This document shows positions 1 to 10,736 of a DNA stretch of 64,000 nt, in pieces. Position 1 is the first letter of the stretch. Every line of letters starts with the position of its first letter. The DNA is from Lachnospiraceae bacterium (GTDB lineage: Bacteria > Bacillota > Clostridia > Lachnospirales > Lachnospiraceae). The DNA lies in contig CAJTCH010000019.1 in assembly GCA_910574715.1 (NCBI GenBank), forward strand, positions 20,815 through 84,814, given 5' to 3'. Under the pieces are notes generated by a model. That model saw nothing but the letters and a program-made list of their open reading frames with translations, was not told the DNA's origin and did no database searches. Made by a program: the position numbers and the translations under genes.

Positions 1-3000
1 ATTCCAGCAGGAGCGCATGTGTCGGATGTGCGGTGGAAGATGCCGGATCGGACGGTGAACGATGTTGCAGAGACGGAGATAGGAGATAATGATAACAATA
101 CTATGATATTTACGCCCTTGAATGCAGGTTCCGTGTCTGTGACGGCTTATGTAACTGTAACGACCCAAGGAACAACAGGGAATGCTTTGGTAGCAGAAGA
201 TCATTATTATGTTACATACCACTGCACCGTATCAAAGGTTGAGCAAGATATTTCTCTAATTGATGAGAATGAGCTGACTTATAATGGGCTTCCTCAAACG
301 CGCCGTATCAAGAGGGAACCGGTGGGAGAAGAGAAGGCAGGGGATGTTACAGATATTTCGGATATTCGATATACCGGAAATTCTTATATTGAAGGGAGTT
401 ATGATTCTGAGCTGCCTCCGGTTCATGCAGGCACATATACCATGAAGGTTACTGTTCCGGCAACAAGGAATCTGCTGGAGTGCGAGACTTCTTTCCCGCT
501 GGTGATCAATCAGGCGAAGCCTGCGATCGCCATATCCAATAAGACCGTAACCTACAACGGGCATCCGCAGACCTTAGAGCCTGCGGTTCTGGACAGTGGG
601 ATTCCGAACGGGACGGATGTGACAGGGGCGGTAAGTTATCAATATACCTATATCGGCAGCGTGCCTGTCAATGAAAATGGAGACAGCCAGGCCGATACGG
701 CAGCAGCCGAACCAACCGGCGCCGCAGCAGCCGAACAGATCAACAGCCCCGACGCCCCGGTTCATGCAGGCGTCTATGAGGTGACGGCGTCTGTGGCAGC
801 AGACGGCAACTATACGTCAGCGATATCCACGGAGAGTCAGGATTCGCCGGTGAAGCTGACCATAAAGCAGGCGGGATGCACCGTGAAGATGCAGGGGAAA
901 CAGGCAGTGTACACCGGAGAGCCGATTCTCTTAGATCCGCCGGTTATCACAGGGGTGGAGAATGAGAGCGTGACGGCGGAAACGGCCGTTATGTATCGCC
1001 CGTCTGTGATTTGGCATCGGCAGGGCGGCGGCGGACAGGAATTCATTCAGAATCCCACGGACGCCGGGATCTATTACGGCTGGGCGGTGAAAGGGAGCGC
1101 GGGTGATTATAAGGCGGCGGTAAGCGAGAGGGTGCTTCTTGCGATCCGGAAGGCGCAGGTGAATGTCGCAATCCCCGAGCAGACTGCGGTCTACAGCGGG
1201 AAGACTCCGACGATCCAGGGACTTACTGCACAGACGGAAACCGGCAAGGATATTATGGCAGAGTCCATTCCGTTTATCCGATATCATTTCTACAGCGATC
1301 CGGAGGCGGCAGAAGAGATCGAACCGCCGGTGAATGCCGGAACTTATTATGTCCAGGCATGGCTTGCCGAACGGGATAATTATCAGGCGGCGAAGAGCCC
1401 GGTTCAGAAGTTGACCATAGAGAAGGCGGTTCCGGTACTGTCGGATGTCAGGCTCAGTGATGTTACTTACGGAGAGATGGGATACTTATCGGAGGCGGAA
1501 GGTCTGGCGACGGGTGTAGAGGCGGAAGAATTAAGCGGGGCATTCCTGCCGGAAGGTGAGATCTGCCAAACCAGGATGGATGCCGGTACTTATGAGGTAA
1601 ATGTCCGCTTTACGCCGGATGCGGATACGGCAGTGAATTACCAGACGGCTGTTGCCGCGGTGCCGCTGACGGTACTCCCCGCCGAACCGGAGATCATAGG
1701 CAGGGATAAGACGAAGGTCTACGACGGACAGCCGGCGGTACTGGACGAGGTCTGGCTTAAGGGAGTGCAGAATATGCCGGCGCCTGCGGGCGAGATCCGT
1801 TATGAGTATTTTACGGATAAGGCGTGCACCCAGCCGGCGCCGGGAAACGGCGGCAGCGGCGATATGGGAGCGGTCCATACCGGGGTGACGGACGCAGGGG
1901 TCTATTACTGCAGGGTAACGGTAATCCCGGATACCGGGAATTATATCGAGAAGTCCGAATTATATACCGTGACGGTGGAGAAGGCGCCTGCCGCGATCAG
2001 CCTGCGGGTGACCGTGATCGATAAGAACCAGGCGGATAATATCGTGACGATCCGCGGGAAGCTGCCGGGAGTCTTCGATGCACCGACAGGGACCGTCAGG
2101 ATCCTGATGCGGGAGCATGCAGAAGACGGACAGAATGCCGGAGAATACCGGGAGGTTACCGGAGATCTTGCCGTTACGGAAGAGAACGGTGCTTATGGCT
2201 TCACGGCGAAGGTCAGCGTGGGACTTGACGGAATCTATGATTTCAAGGCGGTATATACAGAGGGTGTTAAGCAGAATTATAAGATACAGCCGGGAGAACT
2301 TACAGAGATTGATATGGATAAGCTGCCCCAGCATATAGAGTTCGAGCAGCATTTACTGCGAATGATGTATGGATGCGAAGCCTTCGATGTCCGGGCTGAC
2401 GAGTCAGAAGCGCCGGGAAGCGGAGCGGTTACTTACCGCCTTATGGAGAAGATCAGCACGCCGGGCGCAGTGTCCGTGACACCGGAGGGCACGGTAGAGA
2501 TCCTGGATGTGGGTACGGCATTTGTCATGGCGGTAAAGGCAGGCGATGAGCAGTATAACGGAGCGGTGTCCGTGGTATGTATCCGGATATTGAAGGCGCC
2601 TGTCACGTTGGCTATGGAGGACAGGACCGTGGTTTACGACGGCAGCCCCCAGGGAATACAGGCGGTGCCGATGTCGCAGGATCAGCGCATTGAGGAAGAA
2701 CTGCCGGTATCATATGTGTATGTGGATCAGGAGAACCGGCGTGTGCTTCACGAGGAACCTGTAGATACAGGAACGTATCAGGTATTTGCCTATCTGCCGG
2801 AGACGGAGCATTATCTCGGGGCGGCGGGACGGAGCGTCCTTGTGATCACGCAGACAGAAGCCAGGATAGAATTGTCCGTGTATAAGAAGGATGTGAATGC
2901 GCAGAAGGTGACGCTTCGCGGGCGACTTCCGGGAGTTTTTGATGATCCGAATGGTACGGTGACGATCTATATGCGGGTTCACGGTACGGAGGAATATACG

Positions 3001-3483
3001 GTAGCGGCAGAGGATATCCAGATTGTGGAAATTGACGGAGAGTGGACATTCTGGGAGGAGATCCATGTGCCGGAGAGCCGGGTCTATGATTTTAAGGCGG
3101 TGTTTGTCGGAGATGCGGGGCAGAATTACCGGATTCAGGACGGAATAGCGGAGAATGTGGATATGAGGAAGCCTCATAAGCCGGGACGTCCATCCGGGGC
3201 TGATCCGGGAACAGACGATCCCAATGGTCCGGGCGGTGATCCGGGAGCAGATGATCCCAATGGCTCGGGCAACGATCCGGGATCGAACGGCTCCGGTGGT
3301 TCGGGCGGCGGACCGTCATTTGATGATGTGGTATCGGGCGGCGCGGATAAGGGCGGCAAGAGCAAAGCTGCCGATACGGGAGATACCGTTCCGGTTCTGC
3401 CGGGGATCCTGTTTGTGATGGCAGCAGCCGTCCTTATGACCGGGATCGGCAGGAGGCATCGTGTGCGGTGCCGGAGACGATAA
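1..3483 (+). CDS. Large wall-anchored surface protein with MBG-type repeats (5' end outside window)
   Basis: The frame is open from base 1 (six codons precede the first GTG at 19), so the true start lies upstream of the window. About 1,160 residues are visible. Seven or so repeats of ~90 residues each open with a Y-N/D/T-G-x-P motif (for example VYDGQPA, VVYDGSPQ) and close with LTIxKA-like strands, as in MBG/Ig-like adhesin domains. A different ~95-residue domain, with the motifs LPGVFD and VYDFKAV, occurs twice (nt ~2038-2310 and ~2905-3160). The C-terminus is a Gly/Asp/Pro-rich spacer with DPGADDPNG-like repeats, then ADTGD, a hydrophobic helix and an Arg-rich tail. That is the layout of a sortase signal, but without a canonical LPXTG. 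It probably forms one transcription unit with the next giant gene, whose start is 28 bases after this stop. The role (adhesion or matrix binding) is inferred. Confidence 0.85.
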   Translation: MPAGAHVSDVRWKMPDRTVNDVAETEIGDNDNNTMIFTPLNAGSVSVTAYVTVTTQGTTGNALVAEDHYYVTYHCTVSKVEQDISLIDENELTYNGLPQTRRIKREPVGEEKAGDVTDISDIRYTGNSYIEGSYDSELPPVHAGTYTMKVTVPATRNLLECETSFPLVINQAKPAIAISNKTVTYNGHPQTLEPAVLDSGIPNGTDVTGAVSYQYTYIGSVPVNENGDSQADTAAAEPTGAAAAEQINSPDAPVHAGVYEVTASVAADGNYTSAISTESQDSPVKLTIKQAGCTVKMQGKQAVYTGEPILLDPPVITGVENESVTAETAVMYRPSVIWHRQGGGGQEFIQNPTDAGIYYGWAVKGSAGDYKAAVSERVLLAIRKAQVNVAIPEQTAVYSGKTPTIQGLTAQTETGKDIMAESIPFIRYHFYSDPEAAEEIEPPVNAGTYYVQAWLAERDNYQAAKSPVQKLTIEKAVPVLSDVRLSDVTYGEMGYLSEAEGLATGVEAEELSGAFLPEGEICQTRMDAGTYEVNVRFTPDADTAVNYQTAVAAVPLTVLPAEPEIIGRDKTKVYDGQPAVLDEVWLKGVQNMPAPAGEIRYEYFTDKACTQPAPGNGGSGDMGAVHTGVTDAGVYYCRVTVIPDTGNYIEKSELYTVTVEKAPAAISLRVTVIDKNQADNIVTIRGKLPGVFDAPTGTVRILMREHAEDGQNAGEYREVTGDLAVTEENGAYGFTAKVSVGLDGIYDFKAVYTEGVKQNYKIQPGELTEIDMDKLPQHIEFEQHLLRMMYGCEAFDVRADESEAPGSGAVTYRLMEKISTPGAVSVTPEGTVEILDVGTAFVMAVKAGDEQYNGAVSVVCIRILKAPVTLAMEDRTVVYDGSPQGIQAVPMSQDQRIEEELPVSYVYVDQENRRVLHEEPVDTGTYQVFAYLPETEHYLGAAGRSVLVITQTEARIELSVYKKDVNAQKVTLRGRLPGVFDDPNGTVTIYMRVHGTEEYTVAAEDIQIVEIDGEWTFWEEIHVPESRVYDFKAVFVGDAGQNYRIQDGIAENVDMRKPHKPGRPSGADPGTDDPNGPGGDPGADDPNGSGNDPGSNGSGGSGGGPSFDDVVSGGADKGGKSKAADTGDTVPVLPGILFVMAAAVLMTGIGRRHRVRCRRR

Positions 3484-3511
3484 GAATATGGGTAGAAGAA
3501 GGTGGGAAAGT

Positions 3512-6500
3512 ATGATGAGAAGGCGGATGACCCGCGTTGTTGCCGGGGGACTTGCGGCGGTGATGCTTGCGTGTGCCGTTCCGGCGGTTCCGGCGAAGGC
3601 CGAGGAGGTTTACAGAGAAGTTCTGCCGTATAATCTGGAAGAACAGGAGAAGGCATTATTGGACAGTGAGAGTGCGGCCGCATACACGTCGGGGGCAGTG
3701 ACATTCCCGCTGAGCGGCGTGTCCGTCAACATGGGTGAGGAACTGGTCTATCATATATTCCGCCAGGGAAATGCGGCGGCCAGGCAGAAGGTAACGCTGG
3801 CAGTTCTGGATCTGTCTGCCGGATATGGGGAGGACTATGAGATCCTGACAGATAAAACGGCGGTGCCGGGGAAGGCGAACCGGATCCTTGACGGAAGAGG
3901 CGTCACCTATGATGTCTATCCGGGGACGAACGTTATGCAGGACGAGGCGGCAGGAAGACAGGGAGAGACTGCCGGGAATCAGGATACCGGAGCCGGGAAT
4001 GCACAGGCGCCTGACGAACCGGGACAAAATGGTGTATCAGGCTTGTTCGGGGACGGGATGAATGAAGAAGAGATCCGAAAGATCGCCTCTGCGGTCTTCG
4101 AGATGGAATTCGACGAAGGAGAGCAGGAGAAGGAGATCCGGATCCGCGCGAAGGTGCCGGAGCAGGCAGTGGGAAATAAGGAGCTGCAGCTTATGGTGCT
4201 GGAGTGTGAGGGGGACCTTAAGAAGGGTGAGAATTCCAGCACGGCGGTTACGCTTATGGAGACGAGAGAGGTGGAAGAGCCGGAGATATCCATCGTGGAA
4301 GACTCAGCCGAGGTTGTGGACGGCTATGTGACGGTGCTCGTGAAGAGGACGGGGAACACGGCGGGATACAGTGCGTATATGCTGGAGGCGGAGGATCAGA
4401 CGGCTGTGAACGGAGAAGACTATATCCTGAAGAGCACGCAGCTTACCTTCTCCCCGGGAGTGTCCAGACAGCGGGTCCATATCCCGCTGATCGCCTCCGA
4501 TGCGCAGGGAGAGAAGACATTTACCCTGAGGGCGTCTCAGTCGGAAGAGGAGATTACCTATCAGGCGGCATCAAAGGGGGCGGCATTTAAGAGTTCCAGA
4601 GAGCTGGTGGATATACCGATGTCGGAGTTCGAGAAGGGCGCATCCACCGTAGGCGGCTTCACATTTGACTCCAAGGATAACGGGGAGCGTTATGAGCTTA
4701 GCTTCGATACGGGGATCGGCGACGGGAGTAACCGGAGCGCGTCGATCGTGACCAGACAGAGCTATGATTTTACAGGGATCAAGGAGATCCGTTTGTCGGC
4801 GAGTTATCAGGTGGGGACGATCATGGGCGACCATCTGGATGTCTACGCGTCGAACACCGATTATTGCGAGAACAAGACGGCGCTTGGCCAGATTGAATCC
4901 AACCGTTACGGGGCGCGTATGGACACGGTCAGCCTGACCGGGCAGGGGATTCACAATGCGTCGGTTTCGAGGACGGGGGAGTATCATATATATATCACGG
5001 CAGAGCAGCACGGCGGGCTCGGCCATATCGGTTATAATCTGTATAACCAGGAATTTGACGGGAATAAGGGACATCTGGCGCTGGTGAAGCAGGATTATAA
5101 ATTGAAGATCCTGAGTCCGGCCGCCGTGATCCAGAACGGAGTGGAGAATGCCCCGGCCGGGGATCTGAAGCTTACGCTGACATCGGATTCGTCGGTGTCC
5201 GGAAGCACGATAGATACGGCTTATCGGGACGAGACCTATACGATCAGTTATAGCTTGATGGATGAGTCGGCGCATTATACGGGCTATGAGCTGCTGGACG
5301 GCAATAACAAGGTATTTTATTCTGAGAAGACGGAGAGTCCGGTATTTACCCTGAGTTCAGAGCTGATTCAGAAGTATTCCACCAGGATCTCGGACGACAC
5401 ATTCACGATCCGCCCCGTGTTCGAGCGGGAGACGTCGCAGGTGGAGGTGCTCAGGCAGGACTTTGCGGCGATGGGGATGGATACGGTCAATGCGGAGATC
5501 GATATGGGAAACTGCCGCGCGGTGTATAAGGATAATGGGATCGAGATCGCCACGGTTACCTGGAATTCCCCTTACTATGCCCATGGCGACACGATGGCGT
5601 TCCGTGTGACAGAGAACAAGGCATATATGGGAGATTATCATTTCAGTGCATACCAGGTCTGCTCCGGCGCGAGTAAGGAGGCTGCCCAGACGAATCCGCT
5701 GTATTATACGGATCCCCAGTGGAGCACCGAGGTGTCGGCCGGTTATTATGCCGTGACGCCTATGGTGTCAAACCGGAATGCCAGGCTTCTTCTGAATGTG
5801 TCGGGGGCGTCTCACGGAGATTTCCCGGGGAAACCGAAGAATCTGAATGGGGATTCCTGTACGGTGGAGGACTATGACGGGAAATATGACTGCAATTCCG
5901 TTGTGGCATTCGCGGCTAAGCCGGCTGACGGATACCGGGCGAAATGGTCCTACCGTGATGTGGCGTCGGGGCAGACGAAGACCTATTACGGCAGCCGGTT
6001 CTACTACCGGGTGCAGTTCCCGGTGCTTCTTACGGATAACCATGTAAGCCTGGAATTCGAGAAATGTGACGCGGGGCAGGAATATAGCGTGGTGGCGGAT
6101 GTCTATATGCAGGGGGGAGACGTCCTGCATCAGCCGGACGCGAAGTCGGAGATGTACACGCCGCTTCTGAATGCAAATGTCTCGCTGGAGGGGGAAGAGC
6201 GGATTACCCGGGAAGACGGGAGTACGGAAGTATTTACCCTGAAGGCGCGCCCGGATGAGACGTACACGGCTCTGGTCACGGCGAATAACAGGAATTATAT
6301 CCAGGAGGTGGCGATCGGCGGCAGTAAGGGAGGAAGTCTTCGTCAGGAGATGAAGCTGTCCTATTATTATGAGGGGCCGAGGGTTACGAACGTGCGGTAT
6401 TTTGACTATGACGGAACGGTGCAGAACGGCGACGTCATTTACCTGGAAAATGAGACGGACGGCTGTATCCTTGGCGCAACGGTCGAGGCGGCGGGCCAGG

Positions 6501-9500
6501 AGGTCACCGACGTCTTGTTCCAGCTTAAGAGTGCGGACGGAACCCCCAAGGGCGAAGCGGTCGCAGGGGAGCACAACGGATCGGAATATCTGTGGTCGGC
6601 TGCGCTTGGAATGCTGGCAGAACAGGGGGATCAGATCTGGGTGGAGCTGGTGAACCGCACCTATGATGAAGAGGGGAATGTGGCAGCCCAGACCAGCTAC
6701 GGAGAGGTGAATACCGGATATTCCGTTGTGATCGCGGAGTTCGACGATGCCTCTTACATACCGGATACGGGGGATGTGGATTGCAATATTCCGGTACTTG
6801 GCAATATGTATTTTCTGTTCAGCGTGAAGGGGATCAAGCCGATCCTCACGACCAGCAAGAGCGGAAATATTACTTATATGACGATCGGGCTGAATTTCGG
6901 CGCCGCGAAGAATTTCCTTAAGAAGGACACTGGGTTTGCGCTTACAGGCTGGCAGGGCTATGCGAATCTGTGGAAGAACGGGCTGCAGATGATGTCGCCC
7001 AAGGCGACGCAGGAGCAGAAGCTTGCCGGAAAGCAGGCGCTTAAGAAGTCGGTCCTGGCGGTGAATTTCTCTGTATCGGTGCAGCTTGCCTTATATAATG
7101 CGGAGATCGATTATCAGTCCCATCTTCTGTGCGTCGGGGCGTGGATGTCGGTCGGGTTCAATACAAGCTATACATTCAATATGCCCTTTACGATAGAAGG
7201 CTTCCCCATGTTCGTGAGCCTCACGGTAAGCGGCGGGTTCTCCGACATGCTGCAGGTGATGCCGTCTGACGAGGCGGGTTATGTGGATGTGCGTAATATG
7301 CACGATCCAACGAAGTCGAGCTATAAGCCGGGCAATGATTTCAACGTATTCCTGTCTATCGGGCTTGCGGTAGGTGCCGGGGTCAATGGGCTCTTAAGTG
7401 TTTCCGGCGGAGGCACGGGGAAGATGACCTTCGATTGGATTGACTTCGGTTACGGGAACGGGAAACTGTCACTGACGGTGGACTGCAGGATAGAGGCGCT
7501 TCTGATCGGGAGGACCTTCTCTTATAAGGCGGCGAATCTGACCATGTTTGATACCAATCCCTATCTGCCGGGTGAGGATGATGCGGATGACCCGGACGCC
7601 GCGGCGAATGGAGAGGCGGCAGCAGATCGGCAGGCACAGGAGACGGCAGAGCAGAAGATACTGGAGGCGGCAAATAATCAGATGCAGAGAGCGAAGCTTG
7701 GTGAACTGAAGCTTAGAATGCCTGCCGAGTATCATCAGAGTGTAGATCCGGGAAGCATAGGGAACGGCGGTGCATTGATCTCTGATGCGTACGAGTTCTC
7801 AAGACCGAAGCTGTATCCGCTGGAAGGCGGGAAATATATGGTTCTTGCCACGGTGGACGGAAGCCTGGTAAGCGGGCTTGGGGGCGATGCAGCCGGGAAA
7901 GCGGCGCTGAGTTATGCGGTGTATGACAGTGCGGCGGGAAGATACGAGAGCGATGCAGACGGCAAGATCTTCCATAGTATAGAGCCGAAGGAGAAGGCGG
8001 GAGCGAACGGTGACAGCGTGAATTTTCATCCGTGTGTTACGGGTATCGGAGACGGTAAATATGTCATCCTCTGGAACAGCGTCCTCTACGGAGATAAGAA
8101 GGATTCCTTAAGCCTTGCGGACATGCGGACGGTGATCAAAGCGGCGGTCTATGACAGCGGGAAGGCGGAGACGGATCCGGGGCGTATGGTATATAAGTCC
8201 CTGGTGAAGGAAGATGAGGATGAGAATATCGTATCCGGGATCGTAATGGATGCGGTGTATGATGAGAGTGCCGGGGAAGTTGTGGTGCTCTACCGGAATC
8301 TTGGGTTGGAAGGGATGACGGGAGAACATACCCTGGCCGATCTGTCGCGGAGCAATTCTGTGCTTGCATGTACCAGTCTGCCGGTGGGGGCCGATTCATT
8401 GGCAGATCCGGATACGGCATTTACGAAGAGTGTGATCCTGGCAGAAGGCGGAGCCGGAAAGGTTCTGAAGACGGCGGATCTGGACCTGGTGGATGGACGT
8501 CCGGTCTGCGTTTACCATGTAACGGAAGGAGAACAGGCAGGAATCTTAAATGACGCGGAAGAAGGCAGCGAGAACCACATCTATCTGACGAGCCTTGCGC
8601 ATCAGAGTCAGAACGGATATGCAGCAGATGCAGAGTGTGAGGTGACGGAGGATAGCAGTCTTTACCATGGCAATCCGAAGCTTATGGACGGAATGCTGAT
8701 GTGGAAGCAGGAAGGCCGGATGGCGGCGGCAGATGCAGCGGAGGTTCTTGCAGGGATTCCGGAAGACGAAGCGACAGGGCGCAGGCAATCTGCCGGGGCA
8801 GGGATCGCGTCTATGGTCAATGCTTATGCCGGCAATATGGAGAATTTCACACTAATAAAAGGCGAAGACGGGAAGACTTACGCGCTGTGGACGGAAGGCA
8901 TGGAGACGGGAACGAGGGTCCGGATGTCGGTACTGGAACAAGCCGGAGACGGGGCTTACACCTGGGGGAAAGGCAGTACAGTATTCACAACAACGGGGAG
9001 CCGATATATCCAGGCGATTTCTCCGGCCGTGGATGCGGCGGGGAATCTGCAGGCCTTGTATCGGGAGACGGTAGTGGATTCGGAGGCGGCAGATGACGGA
9101 AGCAGCGCCGTCTGCCTGCGAAGCGTGAAGCTTGGCGCGAAGCCGTCAGCCGTTGATTATGCGGAGCTGGCGGCGGCCCCGGGCGATCAGACGGAAGAAG
9201 ATCAGGCGGCGGATAAGAATCAGTTGGAGAATATCGGGCTTCACGTGTCCAATCTGTATCCCCGGGCAGGAGAAACGGTCACCGTCACCGGAAAGGTGAG
9301 GAATGAAGGTGTGCATCGTCTTGAGGGAAGTGAAGTGCATTTGCTGGCAAATGGCGCGCCAATCGCGCAGGAAGGGGCCAAAGCGAGTGTACCGGCCCTG
9401 GCGGCGGGAGAAGAGACGGAGGTTGTGTTCTGTTATACGGTCCCGGAGGATTTTAACGGGCGGACGGACTTGTCCTTAAGTGTACCAAGAGGGCAGACAG

Positions 9501-10441
9501 AATCGAATGTGTACAGAGCAGACGGGAATCCGGCGGTCTTGCAGAGCATCTACTCGGGTGCAAGCCTGGATATTGAGAGTATCCATTATGAGCCGCTGCA
9601 TTATGCGGATGCGTCTTCGCCGGCCAGGTATCAGGTGACCGCGAATATCAGGAACAGCGGCAATGCGCCGTCTGGGGAGACAACACTTGTCTTATCCCAT
9701 ATAGAGCTTGGAGAGGAAGATCAGGTACAAGATACTCCGCTTGGAACCTGTGAGATACCGGCTCTTGAACCGCAGGAGAGTGAGCAGGCGGTATTTGAAG
9801 TGTCTGTGGGGCCGGAATATTTCACCAAAGGAGAATACCGCACGGCATCCGTAGGGGCGGCAATCTACGAGGCGTATGGAACCGACGGTCAGAATATGAG
9901 ATGCGCCATGTTAGATTATCTGCCGGTAGAGCAGCAGCCGGAAGCGCTGAGCCTGAATGCCGAGAAGACGAAGAAGCTTGGCATACGGCAGAAGAAGAGC
10001 ATCATGGTGCGGACAGACCCGCTGGATGCGAAGGAATTCGAGACGCTTACCTATGAGAGTCTGGATGAAAGTATTGCCAGAGTGGATGAGAACGGCGTCC
10101 TGACCGGAGTGAAGAAGGGAACCTGTACGGTGGTGGTCAGAACGGCAGGCGGACTGGAAGCCCAGGTGGAGGTCCAGGTCGTAAAGGACCCGGTGCCGGA
10201 TGAGAATCCGGGCGGAACGAAGCCTGGAGATCCGGGGGTGTCAGGCGGAGACGGAGCGGGCAGTAACGGGACACCCGGGGAGGAGAGACCAGGAGACGGC
10301 AGCATGGCAGCCGGGAATACGAAGCCAGGGAAGAAGGTGAAGACCGGAGACGATGCCGGATGGATGTTCTGGTGGATTCTGCTTCTTGCCGGAGCGGGTA
10401 TGGCGGGCGGTATGGTCTGCTATAAGAAAAGAAGAGGATAG
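3512..10441 (+). CDS. Giant secreted surface protein with Calx-beta-like, CARDB-like and Big2 domains
   Basis: About 2,309 residues. I chose the ATG at 3512, which is preceded by AAGGTGG; the frame is also open upstream to a GTG at 3461. Residues 1-30 are a signal peptide (Arg-rich start, hydrophobic core, AKA cleavage site). Residues ~40-370 hold Calx-beta-like strands (motifs GEDYE and NGEDY followed by LTFSPG). The middle, ~1090-1350, is Gly/aromatic-rich and I do not recognise it. Residues ~1905-2110 resemble two CARDB-like adhesion domains. Residues ~2155-2226 are a Big2 domain (ARVDENGVLTGVKKGTCTV). A Pro/Gly linker, VKTGDD, a transmembrane helix and KKRRG end the protein like a variant sortase signal. 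The gene sits directly behind another surface giant with the same type of tail, which suggests a co-expressed pair. The ligand is unknown. Confidence 0.85.
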   Translation: MMRRRMTRVVAGGLAAVMLACAVPAVPAKAEEVYREVLPYNLEEQEKALLDSESAAAYTSGAVTFPLSGVSVNMGEELVYHIFRQGNAAARQKVTLAVLDLSAGYGEDYEILTDKTAVPGKANRILDGRGVTYDVYPGTNVMQDEAAGRQGETAGNQDTGAGNAQAPDEPGQNGVSGLFGDGMNEEEIRKIASAVFEMEFDEGEQEKEIRIRAKVPEQAVGNKELQLMVLECEGDLKKGENSSTAVTLMETREVEEPEISIVEDSAEVVDGYVTVLVKRTGNTAGYSAYMLEAEDQTAVNGEDYILKSTQLTFSPGVSRQRVHIPLIASDAQGEKTFTLRASQSEEEITYQAASKGAAFKSSRELVDIPMSEFEKGASTVGGFTFDSKDNGERYELSFDTGIGDGSNRSASIVTRQSYDFTGIKEIRLSASYQVGTIMGDHLDVYASNTDYCENKTALGQIESNRYGARMDTVSLTGQGIHNASVSRTGEYHIYITAEQHGGLGHIGYNLYNQEFDGNKGHLALVKQDYKLKILSPAAVIQNGVENAPAGDLKLTLTSDSSVSGSTIDTAYRDETYTISYSLMDESAHYTGYELLDGNNKVFYSEKTESPVFTLSSELIQKYSTRISDDTFTIRPVFERETSQVEVLRQDFAAMGMDTVNAEIDMGNCRAVYKDNGIEIATVTWNSPYYAHGDTMAFRVTENKAYMGDYHFSAYQVCSGASKEAAQTNPLYYTDPQWSTEVSAGYYAVTPMVSNRNARLLLNVSGASHGDFPGKPKNLNGDSCTVEDYDGKYDCNSVVAFAAKPADGYRAKWSYRDVASGQTKTYYGSRFYYRVQFPVLLTDNHVSLEFEKCDAGQEYSVVADVYMQGGDVLHQPDAKSEMYTPLLNANVSLEGEERITREDGSTEVFTLKARPDETYTALVTANNRNYIQEVAIGGSKGGSLRQEMKLSYYYEGPRVTNVRYFDYDGTVQNGDVIYLENETDGCILGATVEAAGQEVTDVLFQLKSADGTPKGEAVAGEHNGSEYLWSAALGMLAEQGDQIWVELVNRTYDEEGNVAAQTSYGEVNTGYSVVIAEFDDASYIPDTGDVDCNIPVLGNMYFLFSVKGIKPILTTSKSGNITYMTIGLNFGAAKNFLKKDTGFALTGWQGYANLWKNGLQMMSPKATQEQKLAGKQALKKSVLAVNFSVSVQLALYNAEIDYQSHLLCVGAWMSVGFNTSYTFNMPFTIEGFPMFVSLTVSGGFSDMLQVMPSDEAGYVDVRNMHDPTKSSYKPGNDFNVFLSIGLAVGAGVNGLLSVSGGGTGKMTFDWIDFGYGNGKLSLTVDCRIEALLIGRTFSYKAANLTMFDTNPYLPGEDDADDPDAAANGEAAADRQAQETAEQKILEAANNQMQRAKLGELKLRMPAEYHQSVDPGSIGNGGALISDAYEFSRPKLYPLEGGKYMVLATVDGSLVSGLGGDAAGKAALSYAVYDSAAGRYESDADGKIFHSIEPKEKAGANGDSVNFHPCVTGIGDGKYVILWNSVLYGDKKDSLSLADMRTVIKAAVYDSGKAETDPGRMVYKSLVKEDEDENIVSGIVMDAVYDESAGEVVVLYRNLGLEGMTGEHTLADLSRSNSVLACTSLPVGADSLADPDTAFTKSVILAEGGAGKVLKTADLDLVDGRPVCVYHVTEGEQAGILNDAEEGSENHIYLTSLAHQSQNGYAADAECEVTEDSSLYHGNPKLMDGMLMWKQEGRMAAADAAEVLAGIPEDEATGRRQSAGAGIASMVNAYAGNMENFTLIKGEDGKTYALWTEGMETGTRVRMSVLEQAGDGAYTWGKGSTVFTTTGSRYIQAISPAVDAAGNLQALYRETVVDSEAADDGSSAVCLRSVKLGAKPSAVDYAELAAAPGDQTEEDQAADKNQLENIGLHVSNLYPRAGETVTVTGKVRNEGVHRLEGSEVHLLANGAPIAQEGAKASVPALAAGEETEVVFCYTVPEDFNGRTDLSLSVPRGQTESNVYRADGNPAVLQSIYSGASLDIESIHYEPLHYADASSPARYQVTANIRNSGNAPSGETTLVLSHIELGEEDQVQDTPLGTCEIPALEPQESEQAVFEVSVGPEYFTKGEYRTASVGAAIYEAYGTDGQNMRCAMLDYLPVEQQPEALSLNAEKTKKLGIRQKKSIMVRTDPLDAKEFETLTYESLDESIARVDENGVLTGVKKGTCTVVVRTAGGLEAQVEVQVVKDPVPDENPGGTKPGDPGVSGGDGAGSNGTPGEERPGDGSMAAGNTKPGKKVKTGDDAGWMFWWILLLAGAGMAGGMVCYKKRRG

Positions 10442-10512
10442 ATAAGATAATCGTCCGAATGTACAGGGCAGAAGTGCAGGCTTTTGCCCTGTATATGAGG
10501 AATGGAAAAAAA

Positions 10513-10707
10513 TCCACCTGTACGGTTGGATCATCCAAGGATGCTCCAACCTACTCATCCATTCGCAAAACCGTGCTGACGCACTCTTACGTCTGCTAAC
10601 GCAGCCGTTTTTTGCTCATTAATGAGTAGGTTGCTAATCCGGAGATTCAGTTTTATTGCAATAAATTGCATAAAACTGAATTTCCGGATTGCAACCGTAC
10701 AGGTGGA
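10513..10707. repeat. Foldback (MITE-like) element with 16-bp perfect terminal inverted repeats
   Basis: The ends TCCACCTGTACGGTTG (10513-10528) and its exact complement (10692-10707) bracket further nested inverted pairs. CAACCTACTCAT at 10547 pairs with 10622-10633, and a 21-bp arm at 10636-10656 pairs with 10670-10690. Between them lies a small branched core. No open reading frame of note is inside. The whole can fold into a multi-armed hairpin. It fills most of the 498-bp gap between the surface gene and the tRNA/antitoxin region. A MITE or an expressed structured RNA are both possible; I see no second copy of these exact ends in the window. Confidence 0.6.
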
Positions 10708-10736
10708 AAAAATTTTGTAAAAAAACAAAAAAGTAC

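Noticed and set aside
4571..5275. 234-codon minus-strand frame (and others at 5768-6574 and 2710-3177) inside the surface genes
   Set aside because: Antisense shadows caused by the GC-rich third positions of the long coding genes; no start signals and no recognisable protein.
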